Shown here: positions 44,708 to 51,778 of the stretch, piece after piece
Numbering within the stretch: the first letter of the stretch is position 1
How the letters are laid out: each line of letters begins with the position of its first letter
Notes under the pieces: generated by a model
Databases searched by the model: none
Seen by the model: only the letters and a program-made list of their open reading frames with translations
Told to the model about the DNA's origin: nothing
IMG/VR virus record: IMGVR_UViG_3300034358_000008
Location: 62,001-126,000 of that record
Source of the DNA: a virus
Direction: 5' to 3' (one strand)
Length of the DNA stretch: 64,000 nt
Made by a program: the position numbers and the translations under genes

Positions 44708-44913
44708 CATTTAACGTATCTATCGTAGATAAGGTCTATGGTGAATGGTATCTAATCGCACCAACCAAAAATGATCTATGTATGCTGCTCACCAGACTTG
44801 AAGCTGAAGACGCCGTTGAGCGCTACAAAGTAGTAGGTCACGATGGAAAACATTATGCGGCCATCGCCTATGAATTTGGGTGGATGCAAGATAATTACAA
44901 GAAGGGCTATTGA
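44704..44913 (+). CDS. Hypothetical protein, 69 aa
   Basis: ATGA coupled. Small alpha/beta protein. Next gene begins at the very next base. Function unknown. Confidence 0.6.
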   Translation: MTFNVSIVDKVYGEWYLIAPTKNDLCMLLTRLEAEDAVERYKVVGHDGKHYAAIAYEFGWMQDNYKKGY

Positions 44914-45453
44914 ATGAACGATGCAGCCAAACTGAAAGAACTGATGACCCCAGCTAAGATGAATGGTGCGGTCTACGATAACCTATTTCAACTGGCACGT
45001 TGGGGTGCTCGTGAAGTAGGTGAGATCCCATCCAAGGGTCACATGCAAGAACTGGTTCAGAATAAATGGGTTCGGTTCAATGGGGATGAGGAGAAGTGCT
45101 GGACCATCACTGACGCTGGCCTACAAGCATTTCTGGAAGCTTACTCTAAGATCCCTAACCCACACTACAAGATCTTTGGTACCCTCCGTATCGGCTTTGC
45201 AGAGCGTTGTGGTAATGGTGAACTGGATGGTACGCCTATCCACTGTTTGGGTGGTTGCTTTGATTGGGCACGTGAAAACGTCTTCCTTAATAAGGTACTG
45301 AACTGGGCTGAGAGCTTCGGTTCTTATGACTACGCCACATTCGACTTCATTCATCCAGTGACTAAGGTTAAGACCCACTTGAAACCGGGTGACTGGGTTG
45401 TCCTGTCCGAAGACCATAACCACACTGTTCACAAACTGAGTGAAGATAATTGA
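44914..45453 (+). CDS. Winged-helix-like protein, 179 aa
   Basis: The first 80 residues look like a winged helix: helices then a wing-like segment CWTITDAGLQAFLEAY. The second half is beta-rich, with LKPGDWVVLSEDHNHTVHK near the end. Might bind DNA or RNA; no close family recognised. Followed by a coupled gene. Confidence 0.6.
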   Translation: MNDAAKLKELMTPAKMNGAVYDNLFQLARWGAREVGEIPSKGHMQELVQNKWVRFNGDEEKCWTITDAGLQAFLEAYSKIPNPHYKIFGTLRIGFAERCGNGELDGTPIHCLGGCFDWARENVFLNKVLNWAESFGSYDYATFDFIHPVTKVKTHLKPGDWVVLSEDHNHTVHKLSEDN

Positions 45454-45848
45454 TGGACCTCATTAAAACAGCTGATTCTCGTTTCATGCGTAAAGGCGAC
45501 CAAGGTATCTTTGTTAATCATGTCCCTATGACTAAAGAATACCACATCACTGTTGAGAAAGAGTATTCGTGTGCAATCACCGAAGCTGTTGCCGGTTATC
45601 AAATTACTTGCAATCTGTGTAATGATCTCGGTTCGCATGCGGTACATAGTAAGTCGTTTGACATGTTCAGCGGTGGCTATACTACCGTTTACGCACTCGT
45701 TCCACGTGATGAGTACATCCGCCGAGCTAATACCATCCATGCACACGACGTGCTTACCTTAACCGATAAGTTCACCTTGGATATGGAAACACTTAATACT
45801 CGACAGGCTAAACGACTGGAGGTTGCTAATGTTACCGCATCCGTTTAA
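45453..45848 (+). CDS. Hypothetical protein, 131 aa
   Basis: ATG 45453 by TGATGG overlap. Contains a Cys pair (ITCNLCNDLG). Overlaps the next gene by 20 bases. Function unknown. Confidence 0.65.
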   Translation: MDLIKTADSRFMRKGDQGIFVNHVPMTKEYHITVEKEYSCAITEAVAGYQITCNLCNDLGSHAVHSKSFDMFSGGYTTVYALVPRDEYIRRANTIHAHDVLTLTDKFTLDMETLNTRQAKRLEVANVTASV

Positions 45849-47199
45849 GACAGATACATGGGTTGAAGGTGAGCGTTCGAATCACGCTAATCTTTGCAAT
45901 GAGATCGATCTACCTCAATCGGGAAGCGATATCTGCGTGTTGGGTATGAAGCCTTCGATGTTGAAGTACATAGCGCTCAATAACCAGATCCATCAACATC
46001 AGGTACATGGTCGGGTATGGAATCTGATTGGTGACCCTAACCTGAAGATGCTCTTTAGTTCATACTCGGGCTCAACTCCAGATCAACGCATGGACCCAGA
46101 AGCTGTAATGGATCTGGCTCGTGAACTCTATGATGAACATGAGGAAGATCTGACTGAGCTTTACAACAATTTAGGTTCACTGCGCACTATCCGTGCAATC
46201 GAACAACTTGAACGACTAAAACTCTTCGGCTCACTCGCAATCAATCAAAACTTCAAGGAACAAGGTATCATGCAATCCACAACTGAACAAATTGCAAAAC
46301 TGACCCAAGCTCAACCACACGGTCTTCGCCGTGGCGAACTGGCAATGATCTCCTCTACTGCCAATACCGGTAAGTCATCAGATACAGATGAGCTGATTCG
46401 TCTGCTGGAAGAAGCTGTTCCGGCTGTGGATAATATTGGTCCTGCCGGCACGCAGGGTGATCGTGGGGAACACGCACCTAAACTGCAATCGTTCGACAAG
46501 CCTTCTAAGGTTAAACGTAAGAAGTCCAAGCCTAAATCTAACCATCTCCCGAACATGCGTAACGCTCGTACCAAACGTGTACTGGGTGCAACCATCCTGA
46601 ACATGCTGGGTAAGGTTCAACAAGATACCCAAGACAGCTACAAGCGTTCTCTTTTGAAAGAGATTCCACTGGCTGACTTCGTAGAACTGGCATCGGGCGA
46701 GAAGCTGCCGGACTATCAGGCTAACCTGTTGAACGCAATGCAGGCTAAAGCTGATCCAACTGCCCCAATCGTTGAACGCGTTAACGCTGGCACCGGTATT
46801 GGGCTGGACATCATTCAGAAAGCATTCGATGGTTCTGTGGCAACTGATGAGCGCTTGATCGCCAATGACCAATTCGTAGAGGCATTGTATCCAGGTACAC
46901 TCGAGCGTGAGGCAAATGTAGGTCGTGGTCTGACTGCACATGTCTTGACTTTCGATGATGCACCAGAACAACTGTCTAACGAAGAACGTCTGGCTATCTT
47001 CGAAAAGAATGTTGACGAAGCTTTGGTTAAGTACATCTCCCCGGAACTGTTCCCAGAAGAACTGTCCGAAGAGAAACGTACTGAAATCATCGCATTGGTT
47101 AAGGCAGATGTGATGGAACGCAATTCGTCTATCGATCGTCAAAGCATCGTAACCACCGCAATGAGTATCCTGCATCCGCTGGACCCAATCGCTGGCTAA
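45829..47199 (+). CDS. Protein with P-loop-like segment, 456 aa
   Basis: ATG 45829 has GGAGG six bases upstream. Residues 165-184 (GLRRGELAMISSTANTGKSS) resemble the helicase/RecA Walker A opening (G-x-x-x-G-E-L...G-K-S), but no Walker B or further helicase motifs follow. The next 60 residues are Lys-rich and likely disordered (KVKRKKSKPKS). The C-terminal 200 residues are helical and acidic. Codon use is GC-richer from the P-loop onward. It may be a degenerate ATPase or the resemblance may be chance. Function unknown. Confidence 0.7.
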   Translation: MLPHPFKTDTWVEGERSNHANLCNEIDLPQSGSDICVLGMKPSMLKYIALNNQIHQHQVHGRVWNLIGDPNLKMLFSSYSGSTPDQRMDPEAVMDLARELYDEHEEDLTELYNNLGSLRTIRAIEQLERLKLFGSLAINQNFKEQGIMQSTTEQIAKLTQAQPHGLRRGELAMISSTANTGKSSDTDELIRLLEEAVPAVDNIGPAGTQGDRGEHAPKLQSFDKPSKVKRKKSKPKSNHLPNMRNARTKRVLGATILNMLGKVQQDTQDSYKRSLLKEIPLADFVELASGEKLPDYQANLLNAMQAKADPTAPIVERVNAGTGIGLDIIQKAFDGSVATDERLIANDQFVEALYPGTLEREANVGRGLTAHVLTFDDAPEQLSNEERLAIFEKNVDEALVKYISPELFPEELSEEKRTEIIALVKADVMERNSSIDRQSIVTTAMSILHPLDPIAG

Positions 47200-47206
47200 A
47201 CATAAT

Positions 47207-47234
47207 CCCCTCCTTCGGGAGGGGCTTTATTTCG
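47207..47234 (+). terminator. Terminator with TTCG loop
   Basis: Arms CCCCTCC/GGAGGGG around TTCG (47207-47224), then CTTTATTTCG. Confidence 0.85.
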
Positions 47235-47249
47235 TAAAGGAGTTTAAAT

Positions 47250-47696
47250 ATGCGTCACTTCGCATTCCACAAGATCGCTATGCTTCGTCGTCACTTCGGG
47301 GTGAATGGTGAAGACCTGTTGGCTATCTACGATACTGCAATCGCAGGTTATCAACCCCTCGCTGAACTTAGCTATATTACCCTGTCGACGTCTAAGGTCG
47401 TTTGGGATCGTATTGCGGCTAACCCTAGTATCGAACGGGCAAAGCATCCAGGCACGAACGTAGACTGCCTGAAGCTATTCGGTGACGTGTATCTGCGTAA
47501 ACAGAACCGCGTTATAGATGAAGACGTTATTTGGCTCAGTAGTCTCGGTTGCTATGTTCCGACTGTACGGTATATGCACAATCAATTCCAGCATCTGATT
47601 GCAAGTAGTAGCTCTACCAAGAAGATCATTGCTTACGCAGAATCCTTGGCAGATAAACTGAAAGCACATATCGACGAAAACAAGGTGAAGTTGTAA
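47250..47696 (+). CDS. Hypothetical protein, 148 aa
   Basis: AAAGGAGTTTAAAT upstream. Helical protein, basic at the start. Coupled by TAATG to the paralog array. Function unknown. Confidence 0.65.
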   Translation: MRHFAFHKIAMLRRHFGVNGEDLLAIYDTAIAGYQPLAELSYITLSTSKVVWDRIAANPSIERAKHPGTNVDCLKLFGDVYLRKQNRVIDEDVIWLSSLGCYVPTVRYMHNQFQHLIASSSSTKKIIAYAESLADKLKAHIDENKVKL

Positions 47697-48037
47697 TGGC
47701 TGATTTCCTGACCCTGCTAAATAAACGGAATGACAAGATTAATGTGTTCGTCACTCCTACCGGTATGATGCCTCTACCCAATGCTGGTGCCCCTGACAAA
47801 CGTTACCTCTGGTCGTTCCATACTAAGCATCCCATGCAGACTGGTTTGTATGAGGGGATTATCCTCAGTGCAGCCGATAAGTTAACAGCGTACGCACGCT
47901 TCCTTGAAGTACTGCGCCCCAATACTGACCACACGTATCACTACGAAGGTGTTCAGTGGTACAGCACCTGCGAAGGGGAAGATAACTACCCTGAACGCCA
48001 ACACGCAGTCCTTATCGCAGCTAAAGCAACAGACTGA
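47696..48037 (+). CDS. Paralog array member 1, 113 aa
   Basis: Ends with YPERQHAVLIAAK. This corresponds to the P-x-R-x-[DN]-P-I-x-M ending of the proteins at 48214, 48572 and 48905; a helix before it matches the SFDEA region in weaker form. Most divergent member. Function unknown. Confidence 0.65.
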   Translation: MADFLTLLNKRNDKINVFVTPTGMMPLPNAGAPDKRYLWSFHTKHPMQTGLYEGIILSAADKLTAYARFLEVLRPNTDHTYHYEGVQWYSTCEGEDNYPERQHAVLIAAKATD

Positions 48038-48044
48038 GGTTAAC

Positions 48045-48233
48045 ATGCATCATATTGAAGTTGCTCTGAAACAACGTCGTGAAGCTAAGGCTAACACTCC
48101 ATTCGATCTGGATAAGATCGAAAAGCAACATGCGTACATCAACTCCCCACAATATTACTTCTCCATTAGTAGTATGGGTTCGGCTAACCAGAAAGTACTG
48201 ATGGATGAAACCGATGTTCAACACACCGCTTAA
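48045..48233 (+). CDS. Hypothetical protein, 62 aa
   Basis: GAGGTTAAC before ATG 48045. Helical basic start. Interrupts the paralog array and overlaps the next gene. Function unknown. Confidence 0.6.
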   Translation: MHHIEVALKQRREAKANTPFDLDKIEKQHAYINSPQYYFSISSMGSANQKVLMDETDVQHTA

Positions 48234-48570
48234 CGTCACAGCTAAAATTCCTAAGGCTAAATCTGCTCCTAAGGTTAAGCCCTTGCCCACCGCGCAAGAT
48301 CTGAATATTACCTACGAGCGCATCGTTAATACCAGTATCGATATCTCTGGGTATAGAAGTTACTTCTATCAGTTCGTTCAGACAGGTGAAGTAGGGGATA
48401 AAGAAATGGAGAAGATCATCATCTCCAAACCGGATATGGATCAAGCCATTGCTGCATTCGAACAATACTTCTTCCGGGGTGATTACTACAAGAATGCGAA
48501 GATCGCCGTAGAGTGCATCGGAATTGATGTTAAACCTCCTCGGACTGATCCTATCGTGATGGCCTACTAA
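48214..48570 (+). CDS. Paralog array member 2, 118 aa
   Basis: ATG 48214 chosen with GGATG upstream; ATG 48205 is possible. Lys/Pro-rich start, then the shared domain ending KPPRTDPIVMAY. Function unknown. Confidence 0.65.
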   Translation: MFNTPLNVTAKIPKAKSAPKVKPLPTAQDLNITYERIVNTSIDISGYRSYFYQFVQTGEVGDKEMEKIIISKPDMDQAIAAFEQYFFRGDYYKNAKIAVECIGIDVKPPRTDPIVMAY

Positions 48571-48571
48571 T

Positions 48572-48895
48572 ATGCCTACCTTTACTAATATCGATGAAGC
48601 TGAAGTGGTTATTGATGGCCAGGCTAAATACCTGTATCACTTCTTTAATCGTGGGGAAGCTTTCATGATCCACTCCATGGGGATCAAGGTTACGGATTAT
48701 GTGGATTGTCACCATGTGATGGAAGCAATCATCTCAGCGGAAAGTTTTGATGAGGCTCAAAATATCCTTATTAAAGCTGAGATCTCACATGCTCAACAAC
48801 GGTACCACTTCGACGTATATCTGACAGGTGTTGATTTGGTACCTTCCCGTGAGAACCCAATCATCATGATTAGTTATAAACAATCCGTGTTCTAA
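48572..48895 (+). CDS. Paralog array member 3, 107 aa
   Basis: Contains ISAESFDEAQNILI and ends VPSRENPIIMISY, matching member 4 closely. Alpha/beta layout. Function unknown. Confidence 0.65.
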   Translation: MPTFTNIDEAEVVIDGQAKYLYHFFNRGEAFMIHSMGIKVTDYVDCHHVMEAIISAESFDEAQNILIKAEISHAQQRYHFDVYLTGVDLVPSRENPIIMISYKQSVF

Positions 48896-48904
48896 GGAGA
48901 TAGA

Positions 48905-49240
48905 ATGTCTACCGTTCTTGATATTGTTGATAGCGACAATGTGATTCATCGCATTACTGTAACCTCCCATAGTCGTGAAGACTTGCCTGAGGGTAGGACC
49001 TGGCTGTGGAAATATGAAGCATCTGATATCACCGATCACGATATGGTCAATGGCGTTATCTTGAGTAGTGAGTCCTTCGACGAGGCAAACCGGATCTTTA
49101 TCGATCATCTCCATCGAACTACTCCACACTACAATATCCCAAACTACGTTGGTACCAAATGGATTGCACGTATCGAGGGAGAGGACTATTTCCCAGAACG
49201 TGAAGATCCTATCCTGATGACGGATTACATTAACGCTTAG
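48905..49240 (+). CDS. Paralog array member 4, 111 aa
   Basis: AAGGAGATAGA upstream. Contains LSSESFDEANRIFI and ends FPEREDPILMTDY. Last of the array before a terminator. Function unknown. Confidence 0.65.
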   Translation: MSTVLDIVDSDNVIHRITVTSHSREDLPEGRTWLWKYEASDITDHDMVNGVILSSESFDEANRIFIDHLHRTTPHYNIPNYVGTKWIARIEGEDYFPEREDPILMTDYINA

Positions 49241-49254
49241 TAAAGACGGCATAT

Positions 49255-49290
49255 GCCCCCTCCAATCGGAGGGGGCTTTATGTCATTTTT
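49255..49290 (+). terminator. Terminator between converging genes
   Basis: Arms GCCCCCTCC/GGAGGGGGC with AATC loop (49255-49276), followed by TTTATGTCATTTTT. The T-run reaches the end of the minus-strand gene. Confidence 0.88.
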
Positions 49291-50368
49291 CTTTTAGTTC
49301 ACGAATCAACTCTTGGATCTGTTTGCGGAACTGTTTCACATAATCGGTATTGCCCATCGTATTGAAGATCTGATCGTGAGAACCCTCAATCAAGTCAATC
49401 ATGATAGCGTTCAATTGAGACGCATCGTAACCATGATTGCGCAGGACCATACGACACAGGTATCGGATAGCAGGTAACCTCGCTAGTGTAATAGCCCACT
49501 GATTCTGAAGAGTCACAGGCTCACGTGGAAGCTTGAGTACTTCGAACAAGTTAGTATCCACCAACATAGGAACGATTGCGGCTAAGCCTTCAACTTCAAT
49601 ACCCTTAAGGATAGCTTCGAAGTTAATGAACTCTTCCAGTCGAACTAACTTAGAAGTCATGTCGGTTAAATAGAAAGGATGTGACACAGGGAATGTAGGT
49701 GTAGCGATACCCTGAGACTGTCGATCGAGTCTATTAAAGAAAGCGATATCCAAGAAGCTATCAATCATGTTAGGTAATACGTAACTACCCACAAAGCGAT
49801 AAGCGTTCTCAAATTGGATCACTCCTAAGGACTCTTGCCATCTACGCCAGTAACGGTATTGAACCATTAGCATGGGGATGTTGATTTGAACCACACCGAA
49901 TGCACGACCCGGAGTAGAGTTGTTCATGATCGGTAGGGTACAGTCGGTACGCGTATGGTAAAGATACTTAACGGGTGTAAGTTCCCGCCAACGTTTACCA
50001 AGACCGACTGTGTCGAACTTATCGTAACTAGCAATCACCACTTCTTCAGATTGCGGACCCAGAGTAATACCCTTCGGATGAATCTTTCCTTTATTAAGGG
50101 GAGTGGTGATACCGAAGTCTTTAAGGAACCCTCGCGACAATCGCTCAACCCGGTTAACCCATTCGTTGTCGTCGACATTGGTATTGATCACAAACTGCTG
50201 GATGATCAAAGCGAACATGTTCCTGGAGTCTACGTACTTGGGTGCCTTACGGTAGTATTGCTTGACATCGTGTATCAGTGTCTTGAACGTACGTCGTACG
50301 TAAAGCATATTAGGATCGAGTGCTTGCCCCAGTTTCCTGTTAGGCTGATCCCGGAAAAGTGCGTACAT
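49283..50368 (-). CDS. Putative late/virion protein, 361 aa (phiKZ gp53 position)
   Basis: Minus-strand gene just before the ChmA region. Helical and basic with many aromatic residues, no enzyme motif. Position would match phiKZ gene 53 by order. Late structural role inferred only. Confidence 0.65.
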   Translation of the reverse strand: MYALFRDQPNRKLGQALDPNMLYVRRTFKTLIHDVKQYYRKAPKYVDSRNMFALIIQQFVINTNVDDNEWVNRVERLSRGFLKDFGITTPLNKGKIHPKGITLGPQSEEVVIASYDKFDTVGLGKRWRELTPVKYLYHTRTDCTLPIMNNSTPGRAFGVVQINIPMLMVQYRYWRRWQESLGVIQFENAYRFVGSYVLPNMIDSFLDIAFFNRLDRQSQGIATPTFPVSHPFYLTDMTSKLVRLEEFINFEAILKGIEVEGLAAIVPMLVDTNLFEVLKLPREPVTLQNQWAITLARLPAIRYLCRMVLRNHGYDASQLNAIMIDLIEGSHDQIFNTMGNTDYVKQFRKQIQELIRELKEK

Positions 50369-50417
50369 TTGGTTATCCCTATAAATTGTTAAAACTATAG
50401 AATGGGCCTAGTCAGTA

Positions 50418-50425
50418 TATATCAT
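50418..50425 (+). promoter_or_regulatory. Possible second promoter box TATATCAT
   Basis: Exact box 47 bp upstream of the stronger one at 50465. Lacks the TTATTTCA flank, so weaker support. Confidence 0.4.
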
Positions 50426-50464
50426 TCTCTTCCTTTATAAGGGCAATAGAATTTATTTCAAGTT

Positions 50465-50472
50465 TATATCAT
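50465..50472 (+). promoter_or_regulatory. Early promoter-like box TATATCAT
   Basis: Upstream ATTTATTTCAAGTT matches 25033 and 63195. 28 bp before the 50501 gene in a divergent gap. Confidence 0.75.
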
Positions 50473-50500
50473 AGCTGTACACTAACAGGAGATAATCGCA

Positions 50501-50746
50501 ATGAACATTTCCATTGTAGAGACTGAGAACTACGTACCTAATCGTATTCCTTTTGAACTCATTCGCATTAACTGGCTTTACACTGAAGTCAACTGGCAAC
50601 CTGCTCCCGGTAAATATGACGGAGTCAGTTGGAAGCGAGCCGGGGATGCCATTCAACGTCTTGTTAATAAAGTGCATCGTGGCGACACTATCACTAGCCT
50701 TGTTGTAACTACTCGAGGTAACTCCTATGACAACCGATGCTATTAG
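50501..50746 (+). CDS. Hypothetical protein, 81 aa, GDTITS family
   Basis: AGGAGATAATCGCA upstream. The C-terminal half (AIQRLVNKVHRGDTITSLVV) is a paralog of that in the next protein. Beta-hairpin-like end with TTRG. Function unknown. Confidence 0.65.
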   Translation: MNISIVETENYVPNRIPFELIRINWLYTEVNWQPAPGKYDGVSWKRAGDAIQRLVNKVHRGDTITSLVVTTRGNSYDNRCY

Positions 50747-50948
50747 AGCAATGAGTATTCCTGATCGTTATACCTTAAACAGTAAAGCGCTGGTTGTTAT
50801 TAACGCAGTGTTCTCCGATGTACGCATGGTTATCCCAGCAGGTGCATCACGGGGTGTCTATATTGATGCAATCAACCGTATCAGCAATCGAATCCGTAAA
50901 GGTGATACCATCACCAGTGTTGTCGTAACCAAACGTGGAGTAGTCTAA
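50727..50948 (+). CDS. Hypothetical protein, 73 aa, GDTITS family
   Basis: Overlaps the previous gene by 20 bases. C-terminal half (ISNRIRKGDTITSVVVTKRG) matches the previous protein. Its first residues (TTDAIRAM) match the next protein's start (SADAIRAL). Function unknown. Confidence 0.65.
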   Translation: MTTDAIRAMSIPDRYTLNSKALVVINAVFSDVRMVIPAGASRGVYIDAINRISNRIRKGDTITSVVVTKRGVV

Positions 50949-51193
50949 TGTCAGCTGATGCGATTAGAGCACTGGTAGAGTTCCCAGTACAAGCCTTTAA
51001 AGAATCCGCTCAACGTTGCCAGATGAGCGCAGGCTTACGTAAGCAACAGGAAATCCATCGCCCTAGCCGAGCTACAGCTTATACCGGTTTAGAGCCGTCC
51101 TTTAAAATACTCACCCCTGATAACATCGATGATGAGTTGAAGAACGTTCAGATCGTTGGCCGCTTGAAGCGAGTAGATCATGAAACTGAGTGA
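50948..51193 (+). CDS. Hypothetical protein, 81 aa
   Basis: TAATG overlap. Start MSADAIRAL resembles the previous protein; the rest differs and is helical/basic. Function unknown. Confidence 0.65.
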   Translation: MSADAIRALVEFPVQAFKESAQRCQMSAGLRKQQEIHRPSRATAYTGLEPSFKILTPDNIDDELKNVQIVGRLKRVDHETE

Positions 51194-51494
51194 TATCCCG
51201 TTTGATCAATTGCAGACTACCGAAGATTGGCTGACTAGCGCCAATGGTTTACCCGGACGTATCTTCAGTATCAGTCATCATGAGGATGGCAAGTTCTACA
51301 AGACTTACTTAACCATTCGGTGGAAAGGTCCAGAGGGTATCAAAGTCTCCATCGCTGAATGGCCTGATGATTGCAGAAAGATTGAAGTAGATCTCTCCAA
51401 CAAAGGTCTGCTATGTCGTCCTTATGCTGAAGATCAAATCAAGCGTCGTGAACGTGAGATCGAATTCTATAAGCAGTTCAGTAAGGTCGAATAA
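51180..51494 (+). CDS. Hypothetical protein, 104 aa
   Basis: Overlaps the previous gene by 14 bases. Helical ends with a beta-rich centre, and a charged C-terminal helix (AEDQIKRREREIEFYKQF). Last gene before the ChmA leader region. Function unknown. Confidence 0.65.
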   Translation: MKLSDIPFDQLQTTEDWLTSANGLPGRIFSISHHEDGKFYKTYLTIRWKGPEGIKVSIAEWPDDCRKIEVDLSNKGLLCRPYAEDQIKRREREIEFYKQFSKVE

Positions 51495-51778
51495 AAGAAA
51501 TACCTTGTGGTGGTATCTAGTAAGAGCAATGCCGTTATGGATTGTCGCTACAGATTTATTCCCTGATCAGATTCAATTCTAGTTAAGGAATACTTTTTGT
51601 AGTATGTTATGTAACACTCTAATCAGTGTTACGACCACAGGCAACTATAGCCTGTCGCTCAGGTCTATAACGCCGTTAATAGAAAAATCTTCAGATTTAT
51701 ATCATACACGTGAATCTGAAACCCAGATCCAACACACTAACTTGATCAAGTTAATCGTAATCGCTAAAGGAAAGAATC
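51495..51778. promoter_or_regulatory. Structured 284-bp leader region of chmA
   Basis: No gene seen. It contains two perfect hairpins (GTAACACT/AGTGTTAC, 51611-51632; ACAGGC/GCCTGT, 51637-51655). A promoter-like box is flanked by TTCAGATT/AATCTGAA (51690-51697 and 51713-51720). A 14-base palindrome AACTTGATCAAGTT follows at 51739-51752. This is the longest noncoding stretch in the window. Confidence 0.65.
51698..51705 (+). promoter_or_regulatory. Early promoter-like box of chmA, TATATCAT
   Basis: Upstream ATCTTCAGATT matches the general flank. It lies 73 bp before chmA, in keeping with the early and strong expression of the shell protein in related phages. Confidence 0.75.

Noticed and set aside
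51495-51778. Possible tRNA gene in the chmA leader
   Set aside because: The hairpins do not assemble into a cloverleaf and there is no GTTCGA-type T-loop at the needed spacing.
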